Part shown: positions 26,102 to 33,378 of the stretch, piece by piece
How the letters are laid out: every line of letters starts with the position of its first letter
Position numbering within the stretch: position 1 is the first letter of the stretch
Assembly: GCF_026540895.1 (NCBI RefSeq)
Contig: NZ_JALNUR010000020.1
Span: forward strand, 1-64,000
Direction of reading: 5' to 3'
DNA length: 64,000 nt
Origin: Sphingomonas sp. GM_Shp_1
GTDB taxonomy: Bacteria > Pseudomonadota > Alphaproteobacteria > Sphingomonadales > Sphingomonadaceae
Translations under genes and position numbers: made by a program
The notes under the pieces: generated by a model
The model's input: the letters and a program-made list of their open reading frames with translations, nothing else
Databases searched by the model: none
Told to the model about the DNA's origin: nothing

Positions 26102-26673
26102 TCCGATCGCCGGGCGTGGCAATAATGATTGCCACCCTCATCGCTATAGCGCTCGACCAATGGGCAGCCGATTTCCGTCAGAATGCGGCGATATTCCGAA
26201 AGGCCGAGTGACCGGGAAACCCGACCGGTCAGGCTGTCGGTCCACTGACATGGCTGTTCCGGTGCGCTGAACAGCAGCTGCCCGCCGGGGTGCAGAATGT
26301 CGGCGATGCGGGTCAGCACCTGGCGCTGTCGCTCTTCGGTAAGCAGGAAGAGCAGTCCGACCATGACCGCGCCATCGAATCGGCGATCGAAAAAGCGACT
26401 GACCTCGACACCCTCTTCCGCCGCGAGCGCGCCTGGCACATTGCGGCGATAGGCCGCCAGCAATGTCGGCGATGGATCGATGCCGAACATACGAAAGCCC
26501 GCATCGCTCAGCGCCCGCCCTATCGGAAAGCCGGTCCCGCATCCGATATCCACGATCGCGCCACCGGGGCGGACATGCCCGGCCCAGCGAAGCACGACAT
26601 CGACGCCGATACCGGATCGAAGGGCGGCGAACCGTTCCGCCACTCCTTCCCAACCCAGCGACGGATCACTCAC
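26089..26673 (-). CDS. class I SAM-dependent methyltransferase
   Basis: 194 residues from GTG 26673, or 200 from a TTG. Motif I is IVDIGCGTGFPIGRAL, followed by the acidic residue at the end of beta 2 (FGIDPSPTL), GAVMVGLLFLLTEERQRQVL and a motif III region (ADILHPGGQLLFSAPE). The fold is clear, but the substrate is not. The C-terminal residues CPLVERYSDEGGNHYCHARR do not match a family I recognise. It lies inside the stress locus but has no recognised role in it. Confidence 0.82.
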   Translation of the reverse strand: MSDPSLGWEGVAERFAALRSGIGVDVVLRWAGHVRPGGAIVDIGCGTGFPIGRALSDAGFRMFGIDPSPTLLAAYRRNVPGALAAEEGVEVSRFFDRRFDGAVMVGLLFLLTEERQRQVLTRIADILHPGGQLLFSAPEQPCQWTDSLTGRVSRSLGLSEYRRILTEIGCPLVERYSDEGGNHYCHARRSDYRA

Positions 26674-26745
26674 CGCTGGAACCAGACACAAAACGACCGC
26701 CCCGACCCATGGATCGAAGCGGCCGCGAAATCATCGGACGCGGAA

Positions 26746-27393
26746 TTACCGCCCGCCGCTCAATTGGTCGACATCGCCCATGATCGTGTCGAGCGCAGTC
26801 TTGCTGCTGTCGGTTTCGTGCAGGCGACGCGACGGCAACGAGCCTTCGGTCAGGATCGCCTCCAGCGCGACGCGACCACGCGCGACGCGGCTCTTGATCG
26901 TCCCGACCGCGACGTTGCAGATTTCCGCCGCCTCTTCGTACGCGAATCCGCCCGCCCCGACGAGGATAAGCGCCTCGCGTTGCGGCTGGGGCAGGTGCAT
27001 CAGCGCGCGTTGCATATCGCCCAGCTCGACATGGCGATCCTGGCTGGCCGGAGCCGCCAAGATGCGGTCGGCGACCAGATCGTCCCACTCGCCCTTGAAG
27101 CGCGCGCGGCGCATCTGCGACAGATACAGGTTGCGCAGGATGATGAAGGTCCAGGCACGCATGTTCGTACCCGCCTGGAACCGCTTGCGCGCGGCCCATG
27201 CCTTCAGCAGCGTCTCCTGCACCAGATCGTCGGCCAGGTCGCGGCTGCCCGACAGCGAGCGGCCAAAGGCGCGAAGATGGGGAATTACGCGGGCCAGTTC
27301 CGTCTTGAACTCGGAATCATCCAGCGCGACGTGTTCGACGGGCGCATCGGGTGCGTCGTCTTCCAATTCGTCCCGCGTCAAAGGCTGCGTCAT
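26746..27393 (-). CDS. ecfG: general stress response sigma factor EcfG
   Basis: Extracytoplasmic-function sigma factor that NepR holds inactive until PhyR-P releases it. 215 residues. Region 2: FGRSLSGSRDLADDLVQETL and KAWAARKRFQAGTNMRAW, then the RNLYLSQMRRARFKGEWDD block. Region 4: ALMHLPQPQREALILVGAGG and EEAAEICNVAVGTIKSRVAR. ATG 27393 gives MTQPLTRDE, like homologues; an in-frame GTG at 27432 is the alternative. The C-terminal ~35 residues after region 4 are polar and not conserved. Confidence 0.92.
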   Translation of the reverse strand: MTQPLTRDELEDDAPDAPVEHVALDDSEFKTELARVIPHLRAFGRSLSGSRDLADDLVQETLLKAWAARKRFQAGTNMRAWTFIILRNLYLSQMRRARFKGEWDDLVADRILAAPASQDRHVELGDMQRALMHLPQPQREALILVGAGGFAYEEAAEICNVAVGTIKSRVARGRVALEAILTEGSLPSRRLHETDSSKTALDTIMGDVDQLSGGR

Positions 27394-27499
27394 GAAAATC
27401 CGATCATCGGAAACGGCCGACAACACGACCACTTCAAAATATAAGGTACCGGCCCAAAAATAGCCAGTCGTGCCAGAGCCCTAATCGACGGGCCTCGTG

Positions 27500-27637
27500 T
27501 CAGCGCAACACCAGGAAGGCGAAGATCACGATCACGAGGACCAGCGATATGGGCAGGACGTACCGCGTGACATGCGGCGTCGATCCTGCCCGAGCATCCT
27601 CTTTGGCGACATGAATGGGTTCACTGGGATCAGCCAT
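27500..27637 (-). CDS. 45-residue single-pass membrane protein in the stress locus
   Basis: Polar N-terminus (about 25 residues) followed by one C-terminal membrane helix, residues about 27-44 (YVLPISLVLVIVIFAFLVL), and a terminal Arg. No signal peptide, so probably N-in or tail-anchored. It sits between phyR and ecfG on the same strand. An EcfG-type promoter match ends 9 bases upstream of the ATG. GAGG at 27643-27646 could act as a ribosome site if transcription starts further upstream. No family recognised. Confidence 0.7.
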   Translation of the reverse strand: MADPSEPIHVAKEDARAGSTPHVTRYVLPISLVLVIVIFAFLVLR

Positions 27638-27646
27638 GTCTGCCTC

Positions 27647-27671
27647 AACGTCCGTCGACCGTTTTGGGTCC
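27647..27671 (-). promoter_or_regulatory. EcfG-type promoter candidate before the 45-aa gene
   Basis: On the minus strand GGACC, 16 bases, then CGTT (8 of 9 consensus positions). The predicted start of transcription is only about 3 bases before the ATG at 27637, so any mRNA for that gene would be nearly leaderless. It could equally serve ecfG further down. Confidence 0.4.
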
Positions 27672-27700
27672 GTAACCGAAACGCTTTCCTGTTCGGCCCC

Positions 27701-28501
27701 TTACTCGGCGGGAATGGTGGTCTGGTCGAAGAACAGCGCCTGGCTGATCGCCGCCTTCACGGTAGACCGCTGGAAGGGCTTGGTGATCAGGAAGGTCGGT
27801 TCGGGCCGCTCGCCAGTCAGCAGACGCTCGGGGAAGGCGGTGATGAAGATCACCGGTACCTCGAACTCGGCCAGGATGTCCTTGACCGCATCGATGCCCG
27901 AGCTGTCGTCGGCCAACTGGATATCCGCCAGCACCAGACCGGGACGATCCTCCATGGCCAGCGCCACGGCCTCGTCACGGGTTACGGCGACGCCGGTCAC
28001 TTCATGGCCCAGATCGCGCACGATCGTCTCGATATCCATCGCGATGATCGGCTCGTCCTCGATGATCAGGACACGGGCACGCGTCTGCTTCTCGATCTCG
28101 GCCAGCGCCTCGGAGACGAGATTCTCGACCTCGCTCGGCTCGACATCGATCAGATAGGCCGCGTCCTCGGGCGTGAAGCCTTCCATCGCGGTCAGGAGCA
28201 GCGCCTGGCGCGACAGCGGCGTCATGCGGGCGAGACGCGCGCGGGCCACCCCCTCATTGCCGTCGGCATCGACGCCTTCGCGATCGAGCTCGTCATAATT
28301 GGCCGAGGACCAGATGCCCTGGAACATGCGGTACAGGCCCAGCCGCGGATCGACGTCGCGCGGAAACTGGTCGGGGGCCGCGACGATCGCTTCCAGCGTG
28401 GCGCGAACATATTTGTCGCCGTGCATCTGGCTGCCCGTCAGGGCCCGGCCATAGCGCCGCAGAAAGGGAAGATGGGGCGCAAGCTGCTGTCCAAGCGACA
28501 T
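27701..28501 (-). CDS. phyR: general stress response regulator PhyR
   Basis: 266 residues with the diagnostic fusion. Residues 1-135 are a sigma-factor mimic (FLRRYGRALTGSQMHGDKYV, MTPLSRQALLLTAMEGFTPE). Residues 141-260 are a receiver domain with the acidic pair in IIEDEP, phosphoacceptor Asp193 in VLADIQLADD, Thr in VIFITAFPE and Lys in FLITKPFQ. When phosphorylated it sequesters NepR and frees EcfG. Divergent from nepR; no clear EcfG motif was seen on its own side. Confidence 0.96.
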   Translation of the reverse strand: MSLGQQLAPHLPFLRRYGRALTGSQMHGDKYVRATLEAIVAAPDQFPRDVDPRLGLYRMFQGIWSSANYDELDREGVDADGNEGVARARLARMTPLSRQALLLTAMEGFTPEDAAYLIDVEPSEVENLVSEALAEIEKQTRARVLIIEDEPIIAMDIETIVRDLGHEVTGVAVTRDEAVALAMEDRPGLVLADIQLADDSSGIDAVKDILAEFEVPVIFITAFPERLLTGERPEPTFLITKPFQRSTVKAAISQALFFDQTTIPAE

Positions 28502-28592
28502 GGGTAATAATCACTCCCTGAGGTATTCGCGGTGACTCATGTGCTGGCCCCCGCGCCGGTTTTCAATGCCGTTTCCCGAAATCGCCTCTGAC

Positions 28593-28650
28593 GGAACCCG
28601 CCTTCGGATTTTTCGTATCGCATCGGGAACCAACAAGATCGAATTTGGTT
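28593..28650 (+). promoter_or_regulatory. two EcfG-type promoter candidates upstream of nepR
   Basis: GGAAC-N16-CGTA at 28593-28617 and GGAAC-N16-GGTT at 28626-28650. Each has an exact GGAAC and one mismatch in the -10 element, and both have 16-base spacing. They lie 105-160 bases upstream of nepR and would give autoregulation of nepR-phyP, as known for this locus in other alphaproteobacteria. At least one of the two is probably used. Confidence 0.55.
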
Positions 28651-28754
28651 TCATCGCCACATCAACTATGGCTCTGGCGTAACGCCGACCGGCGGCGCCA
28701 TGGTGCGTCGACACGTCGGTTGCCCCGCTTTGTGGGTCGTTGCAGGGGGATATT

Positions 28755-28910
28755 TTGAGTTTGGGCAACAAGACGAAGAAGACGCCGTCATCCGCTCCTC
28801 AAAAGGGTGGCGAGAAGGATGCGGGCTCGGCACTTCGCCAGGCGTATCAAAAGACCGTCGACGAAAAGATTCCTGACGAGATGCTTGACCTTCTCAGCAA
28901 GCTGGGTTGA
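28755..28910 (+). CDS. nepR: anti-sigma factor NepR
   Basis: 51 residues from TTG 28755 (TTG 28761 is an alternative). It binds EcfG and is captured by PhyR-P. A Lys-rich N-terminus is followed by the NepR core AGSALRQAYQKTVDEKIPDE and MLDLLSKLG at the very C-terminus. AGGGGG lies 5 bases before the TTG. It is followed after 11 bases by the PhyP-like sensor and transcribed divergently from phyR. The TTG start and short length make it easy to miss. Confidence 0.9.
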   Translation: MSLGNKTKKTPSSAPQKGGEKDAGSALRQAYQKTVDEKIPDEMLDLLSKLG

Positions 28911-28921
28911 CGACCGGCCGC

Positions 28922-30508
28922 ATGGCCAGTGCACCAACCCAAGACACAGAGGTTCCCGAACGCCTCCGCCCCGCCCCGCCGCGTTTGACGACGGGCGCGA
29001 AACTCGTTTTCGTTCTCGGCGGCACCCTGTTGATCCTGGCCGCCATCGCGGTCTTCGCCACGCTCCAGACGACGCGGCTCGCCGATAGCGAGGCCAGCGG
29101 CCGGCTGCGCATCGCCGCTAACGAGGATGCGCGCGCCATCGCCACCGAGTTGATGGGCGACATGACCGCGCTGCGCGTCGCGGTCCGCGCCATGGGCCAG
29201 GACCCGCTCGACACCCCGAGTTGCGCACGCGCGCAGGGCGTCTTCGCCCAGCAGTCGCTCACCGGCGCGCGGTTCCTGATCACCGATCGTTCGGGGCGGA
29301 CGCTGTGCGGCGATCCCCTGCCCGCCGCGCTACCCATGCCGGTCGGCGGATCGCCGATCGGGGCCGATATCCTGCCGGGCAAGGGACTGGTCCTGTCGGT
29401 CGCGCATCAGGATGGGCGGGCCCAGGCCCGCGCCTTCTTCCCGCTGCCCTTCCTTCAATCGCTGATCGATCAGAACAGCCATGGCAGTCCGATCGCCTCG
29501 GCACTGGAGCTGGACGGTGAATCGCTGGCGCTGGAGGACATGCCGAAGCGCGGGGCGCTGGAGCGGATGAAGTCGATCCGCACCGAGCTGGGCATTGCGG
29601 GTCTGGTCCTGCGCACCTCCGCGCCGAGTGCGCCGATCACCTCGTCGCTGATCGTCGCGCTCGCGCTGCCGCTGCTGATGTGGCTGGCGGCGGTGCTGAT
29701 CGGATGGTTCGTCGTCGACCGGCTGCTCATCCGGCCGCTCCGCCAGTTGCGCGGTATCGTCGCTGCCTATCAGCCTGGCGAAGTCCTGGACATCAGCCGG
29801 GTCGAGGCGGCCCCCGCCCAGGAAATCCGCGACCTGGCCGACACGTTCGAGGCGATCACCCAGACCGTCGCCACGCACGAGGCGGGGCTTGCCGAAGGAC
29901 TGGTGCGCCAGACCAAATTGACCCGTGAGGTGCATCACCGGGTCAAGAACAACCTTCAGGTGATCTCCAGCCTCATCAACTTCCACGCGCGCGGCGCGAC
30001 GGGTCCCGAGGCGATGGCGGCCTATTCCTCGATCCAGCGGCGGGTCGATGCCTTGGCGGTGGTCCACCGCCATCATTTCGCCGAGCTGGAGGAAAATCGC
30101 GGGCTGAACCTGCGCACGATGATCGGCGAGCTGGCCGCCAATATCCGCGCCACCGCGCCGGAGAACGCCGCCGGGATCGGCATCTCGCTCGACGTCGCGC
30201 CGCTCTTGGTCAACCAGGACGTGGCGGTTGCCGTCGCGTTCCTCGTGACCGAGACGATCGAACTGGCGATGAACTGCGACCCCGCGGCGCAAATCCGCGT
30301 CGCGATCAAGCCCACCGAGCAGGAGGGCCGCGCCGTCGTCCGGGTCGTATCGCGCGCGCTGGTTGAAACCGACGAGCTTCGCCACCTGATCGGCAAGCGT
30401 TATGGCCGGGTGATGGAGGGGCTGGCACGACAGCTTCGCGCCCCGCTTCACCATGATCCCCTGACCGGCGCCTATGAGATTGCCGTGCCGATCGTCGGGC
30501 GCGACTGA
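28922..30508 (+). CDS. phyP: PhyP-like HisKA_2 sensor, probable PhyR phosphatase
   Basis: 528 residues. The first membrane helix is at about 25-45 (LVFVLGGTLLILAAIAVFAT), then a periplasmic domain of ~180 residues, a second helix at about 240-260 and a HAMP-like linker (DRLLIRPLRQLRGIVAAYQ). The HisKA_2 box is TREVHHRVKNNLQVISSLIN with His339. The ATPase half is degenerate: LVTETIELAMNCD replaces the usual N-box (E-L-x2-N-A-x-K-H-A) and no D-x-G-x-G is visible. This fits PhyP, described in Sphingomonas as a negative regulator acting on PhyR. It follows nepR by 11 bases. Confidence 0.78.
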   Translation: MASAPTQDTEVPERLRPAPPRLTTGAKLVFVLGGTLLILAAIAVFATLQTTRLADSEASGRLRIAANEDARAIATELMGDMTALRVAVRAMGQDPLDTPSCARAQGVFAQQSLTGARFLITDRSGRTLCGDPLPAALPMPVGGSPIGADILPGKGLVLSVAHQDGRAQARAFFPLPFLQSLIDQNSHGSPIASALELDGESLALEDMPKRGALERMKSIRTELGIAGLVLRTSAPSAPITSSLIVALALPLLMWLAAVLIGWFVVDRLLIRPLRQLRGIVAAYQPGEVLDISRVEAAPAQEIRDLADTFEAITQTVATHEAGLAEGLVRQTKLTREVHHRVKNNLQVISSLINFHARGATGPEAMAAYSSIQRRVDALAVVHRHHFAELEENRGLNLRTMIGELAANIRATAPENAAGIGISLDVAPLLVNQDVAVAVAFLVTETIELAMNCDPAAQIRVAIKPTEQEGRAVVRVVSRALVETDELRHLIGKRYGRVMEGLARQLRAPLHHDPLTGAYEIAVPIVGRD

Positions 30509-30544
30509 CTTTCGGAAAAAGATTCGCAATTGCGAAAAAAGCCG

Positions 30545-30569
30545 GGAACCGACGGCCCGGCGGTGGGTT
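30545..30569 (+). promoter_or_regulatory. EcfG-type promoter candidate for the small RNA
   Basis: GGAAC, 16 bases, GGTT. This is the same variant seen at 28626-28650. It lies 37 bases after the phyP stop. Transcription from about 30577 would end at the strong terminator at 30680. Confidence 0.4.
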
Positions 30570-30576
30570 CTGCTCT

Positions 30577-30680
30577 TCGGATAGCGAACTTATGCCCCCC
30601 CGCTCTCGCTGTCCAAGACATAGGCCTGGAAGCGTCCACCCTCCCCCCCCCCGGTGACGCTTCCAGGCCTTAATCTTTTT
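30577..30680 (+). ncRNA. candidate stress-induced small RNA with C-rich terminator loop
   Basis: About 104 bases between an EcfG-like promoter and a rho-independent terminator, with no ORF that I can support. The terminator loop holds a CCACCCTCCCCCCCCCC run, an anti-Shine-Dalgarno-like sequence similar in kind to the CCUCC loops of alphaproteobacterial CcsR/'cuckoo' small RNAs. The alternative is that the hairpin simply terminates nepR-phyP. Confidence 0.4.
30623..30680 (+). terminator. strong rho-independent terminator after phyP
   Basis: GGCCTGGAAGCGT pairs with ACGCTTCCAGGCC (13 bp), extended inward by CACC/GGTG, around a C-rich loop. TTAATCTTTTT follows at 30669-30680. Confidence 0.85.
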
Positions 30681-30712
30681 CACCGCCTTCCCCGATCATC
30701 CGTGACAGCACC

Positions 30713-30737
30713 GGAACGAATGCCGTGTTGAGGCATT
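30713..30737 (+). promoter_or_regulatory. EcfG-type promoter candidate for the entericidin-like gene
   Basis: GGAAC, 16 bases, CATT (one mismatch). Transcription would start near 30744, leaving a 27-base leader that contains the AGAGGAGA ribosome site of the gene at 30771. Confidence 0.5.
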
Positions 30738-30770
30738 GGGCCGAGACGGATTTCGTAGAGGAGACAGAGA

Positions 30771-30905
30771 ATGCGTAAGCTCATGGGTCTGGCGATCGTC
30801 GCCGGTGCGCTGCTGGTCAGCGCCTGCAACACCGTCGAAGGCGTGGGTCGCGACGTCAGCTCGGCCGGCAATACGGTCGCCAAGACGGCGGACGACGCCA
30901 AGTAA
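30771..30905 (+). CDS. entericidin-family small lipoprotein
   Basis: 44 residues. The leader ends LLVSAC (lipidated Cys19), followed by NTVEGVGRDVSSAGNTVAKT, the entericidin A/B motif. Members are small cell-envelope lipoproteins; in E. coli the entericidin locus is under the stationary-phase sigma factor. Here the position after the stress locus and the EcfG-like promoter suggest the parallel control by EcfG. AGAGGAGA at 30757-30764 is a strong ribosome site. Confidence 0.88.
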   Translation: MRKLMGLAIVAGALLVSACNTVEGVGRDVSSAGNTVAKTADDAK

Positions 30906-30927
30906 GCCCCTCACCCGGCTGACAGGC

Positions 30928-30963
30928 AAAAGGGCCTCGACGGACAGCGTCGGGGCCCTTTTT
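30928..30963 (+). terminator. rho-independent terminator after the entericidin gene
   Basis: AAAGGGCCTCGACG pairs with CGTCGGGGCCCTTT around GACAG, followed by a T-run reaching 30963. Confidence 0.9.
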
Positions 30964-30986
30964 CGTTATGCGGTGAGCGCTTCCCT

Positions 30987-31071
30987 TGGCCTTCGACTTC
31001 GCTCAGGCTGAACGGAGCGAGGGGGCCAATGATCCCCAACAACCGTTCAGCCTGAGCGAAGTCGAAGGCCA
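30987..31071. repeat. inverted pair of the 28-base sphingomonad repeat
   Basis: TGGCCTTCGACTTCGCTCAG (from 30987) and its complement ending at 31071 are separated by 27 bases. Second pair of the family found at 14762-14849, with the arms in the opposite order. Confidence 0.85.
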
Positions 31072-31091
31072 CGCCCCACCCTCACCACAAA

Positions 31092-31121
31092 CAAAAAGGG
31101 CCCCGACTTCCGTCGAGACCC
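31092..31121 (-). terminator. rho-independent terminator of the tat operon
   Basis: On the minus strand GGGTCTCGAC pairs with GTCGGGGCCC around GGAA (two G-T-type mismatches), then TTTTTG. Located 22 bases after the tatC stop. Confidence 0.85.
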
Positions 31122-31142
31122 TCTCCATAAACCTCAAGGTCA

Positions 31143-31928
31143 TCACGCCGTCGCGTCGGCATCCTCGACCGCCGCCTGTTTCGACCGCGATCGCTCGGTG
31201 AACCAGATACCGATGATCGCCAGCTCGTACAGGATGATCAGCGGCACCGCGAGCAGCACCTGCGACATCAAGTCGGGCGGCGTCAGCACCGCTGCGACCG
31301 CCGTCGCCGCGACGATGGCATAGCGCCGCGCACCGATCAGTTGCTTGCGCGTCACGATCCCCGCCCGCTCCAGCAGCATCAGCAACACCGGCAGCAGGAA
31401 CGCCAGGCCGAAAGCGAACAGGAACTGCATGATGAAGGACAGGTAATTGCCGATCGCGGGCAAGGCCTCTCGCCGCACGCCGCCGACCACGCCGTCAAAG
31501 CCCAGCAGGAAGTGCAGCGCCATCGGGATGGCGATATAATAGGCCATCGCCGCCCCCATCAGGAACAGCACCGGCGTCGCCAGCAGGAAGGGCAGCAGCG
31601 CCCGCTTTTCCTTGCGGTACAGCCCCGGCGCCACGAACTGCCAGAGTTGGTTCGCGATCACCGGAAAGGCGATCATGACCGAGGCGAAGAAGGCGACCTT
31701 CACCTGGACGAAGAACGCCTCGAAAATCTCGGTATAGACCAGCTTGCCCTGCCCCGCCGCCAATAGCGGCTTGGCCAGGAAGCCGAAGATCGATTCCGAA
31801 AAATACATCGACACGCCGAAGCCCAGCGCGATCGCGATGATGCAATAGAGCAGACGGCGGCGCAGCTCGATCAGATGCTCAAGCAGGGGCGCGCGGCTGG
31901 CATCGATCTCGTCATGATCCTCGCTCAC
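31143..31928 (-). CDS. tatC: Sec-independent translocase TatC
   Basis: Receptor core of the twin-arginine translocon for folded proteins. 261 residues with six membrane helices. The N-terminal PLLEHLIELRRRLLYCII contains the conserved E-L-R-x-R motif. Later signatures are FPVIANQLWQFVAPGLYRKE and FLFAFGLAFLLPVLLMLLER. It overlaps tatB by 4 bases. The C-terminal tail is charged and cytoplasmic. Confidence 0.96.
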   Translation of the reverse strand: MSEDHDEIDASRAPLLEHLIELRRRLLYCIIAIALGFGVSMYFSESIFGFLAKPLLAAGQGKLVYTEIFEAFFVQVKVAFFASVMIAFPVIANQLWQFVAPGLYRKEKRALLPFLLATPVLFLMGAAMAYYIAIPMALHFLLGFDGVVGGVRREALPAIGNYLSFIMQFLFAFGLAFLLPVLLMLLERAGIVTRKQLIGARRYAIVAATAVAAVLTPPDLMSQVLLAVPLIILYELAIIGIWFTERSRSKQAAVEDADATA

Positions 31929-32362
31929 GACGCCGCCCCCTCATTGGGACGCGGGGTATGAGGCGCGGGCTCGGCGGGTGCGGGAGCGACGACCGGCTTT
32001 TCGACCATGACCGGCTGGTCGCTATGGTCCTGATCCTGATGCCCCGCCTGCTCCCCGCCCGCCGCATGGGCGGCGGGTTCCGAAGCGGCATGGGGGGCGT
32101 CGAGCGCAGGAGCGGGCGGCGCGTCGGCGGCATGTTCGCGCATGATGCGTTCATTTTCCGCCGCCCAGCGTTTCTCCATTTCCTCCAGCTCGGCTTCGCG
32201 CACCATATTGTCGAAGCCCTGCCGGAACTGGCGCGACACGCCACGCGCCTTGCCCACCCAATAGCCGACGACACGCATCGCCTTGGGCAAATCCTTGGGA
32301 CCGATCACGACCAGCGCCACGATGGCGACCAGCAGGAACTCGCTCGAGTCGATGTTGAACAT
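31925..32362 (-). CDS. tatB: Sec-independent translocase TatB
   Basis: 145 residues. One N-terminal membrane helix (EFLLVAIVALVVIGPKDLPKA, conserved Glu and Pro), then an amphipathic helix (RQFRQGFDNMVREAELEEME) and a disordered Ala/Pro-rich tail. Length and the E-F-L-L start distinguish it from TatA. It forms the substrate receptor with TatC, which overlaps by 4 bases. Confidence 0.94.
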   Translation of the reverse strand: MFNIDSSEFLLVAIVALVVIGPKDLPKAMRVVGYWVGKARGVSRQFRQGFDNMVREAELEEMEKRWAAENERIMREHAADAPPAPALDAPHAASEPAAHAAGGEQAGHQDQDHSDQPVMVEKPVVAPAPAEPAPHTPRPNEGAAS

Positions 32363-32391
32363 GGAAATCCGGTGTTAGAAGGCGAACCGGA

Positions 32392-32628
32392 TCAGCGATC
32401 GTCGCGCACGCGCTCGCCATCGCGGTCGAAGGCGGGCTCGGCGGACTTCTGCGCCTCGATCCGCGCCGACGGCTTGGCGGGCTTCTCGTCTTCCTCGGCC
32501 ATGCCCTTCTTGAAGTTCTTCACACCCTTGGCGACGTCGCCCATCAGGTTGGAGAAGCGGCCACCGCCGAGCAGAAGGATCGCGACGATCGCGAGGACGA
32601 GAAGGTGAATCGGGCTGAAGCTGCCCAT
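32392..32628 (-). CDS. tatA: Sec-independent translocase TatA
   Basis: 78 residues. A short N-terminal membrane helix (FSPIHLLVLAIVAILLLGGG) is followed by the F-x-G-like hinge (FSNLMGDVAKGVKNFKKGM) and an acidic/basic tail. It oligomerises to form the transport pore. First tat gene, 29 bases before tatB. A ribosome site (AGGAGACG) precedes the ATG. Confidence 0.95.
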   Translation of the reverse strand: MGSFSPIHLLVLAIVAILLLGGGRFSNLMGDVAKGVKNFKKGMAEEDEKPAKPSARIEAQKSAEPAFDRDGERVRDDR

Positions 32629-32769
32629 GGCACGTCTCCTAGGAATCTATCATCTATCTAGGCCTTGGCATCGCCAGCGGCAATGGTCGAGCGATGCGAA
32701 CGGCACGATGAGGATGAGGTGGTGCCGTGGCGGAGCATTGTGACGCGGCCATGACGCAAAGGAAAGCGA

Positions 32770-33378
32770 TCAATCGTCCCGGCCGTCATCGTCGCGCGCA
32801 TCGGTGGCCCTGTCCTCCTCGCCCATCCGCTCCAGCGCCAGATCGACCGGATCGAGTAGCCCGGCGGCGCGCAGATCCTCGATCCCGGGCAGGTCGCGCC
32901 GGCTGGTCAGTCCGAAATGCTGGAGGAAGGCGGGGGTCGTCGCGTAGAGGAGCGGCCGCCCCGGCACCTCGCGCCGCCCGGCGGGGCGGACCCAGCCCGC
33001 CTCCATCAAAACGTCGAGCGTCCCCTTGGAAATGGCGACGCCGCGAATCGCCTCGATCTCCGCACGGCTGACGGGTTCGTGATAGGCGATGATCGCCAGC
33101 GTCTCGATCCCGGCACGGGACAGTCGCCGCGCCTCCTCGCGGTCGCGACGGAGAAGATGCGCCAGATCGGGCGCGGTCTGGAAATGCCAGCGGTCGCCGC
33201 GACGGACCAATATGATCCCCCGCCCGCGATACTGTTCTTCCAGCAGATCCAGCGCGGATCGGATGTCGCCGCCCTTGCCCGTGCCGACATAGGCGCGGAT
33301 CGAATCGATGCTCATCGGCTCGGGCGAGGCGAACAGCACCGCCTCCACCGCGCGGACGACCGGGTCGATCGGGCTCAT
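32770..33378 (-). CDS. scpB: segregation and condensation protein B
   Basis: 202 residues. Two winged-helix domains: RAVEAVLFASPEPMSIDSIR at the N-terminus and the family core LSRAGIETLAIIAYHEPVSRAEIEAIRGV, then FGLTSRRDLPGIEDL. A kleisin-interacting subunit of the SMC-ScpAB complex. Its start overlaps the scpA stop by 4 bases. An acidic C-terminal tail replaces the usual end. Confidence 0.94.
   Translation of the reverse strand: MSPIDPVVRAVEAVLFASPEPMSIDSIRAYVGTGKGGDIRSALDLLEEQYRGRGIILVRRGDRWHFQTAPDLAHLLRRDREEARRLSRAGIETLAIIAYHEPVSRAEIEAIRGVAISKGTLDVLMEAGWVRPAGRREVPGRPLLYATTPAFLQHFGLTSRRDLPGIEDLRAAGLLDPVDLALERMGEEDRATDARDDDGRDD

Noticed and set aside
26678..26682. GGAAC near the methyltransferase start as an EcfG promoter
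   Set aside because: It points away from that gene, and no CGTT-like element lies 16-17 bases downstream.
28511..28771. 86-codon frame antisense across the phyR-nepR gap
   Set aside because: It covers the promoter motifs and the nepR start, has no ribosome site and shows no family features.
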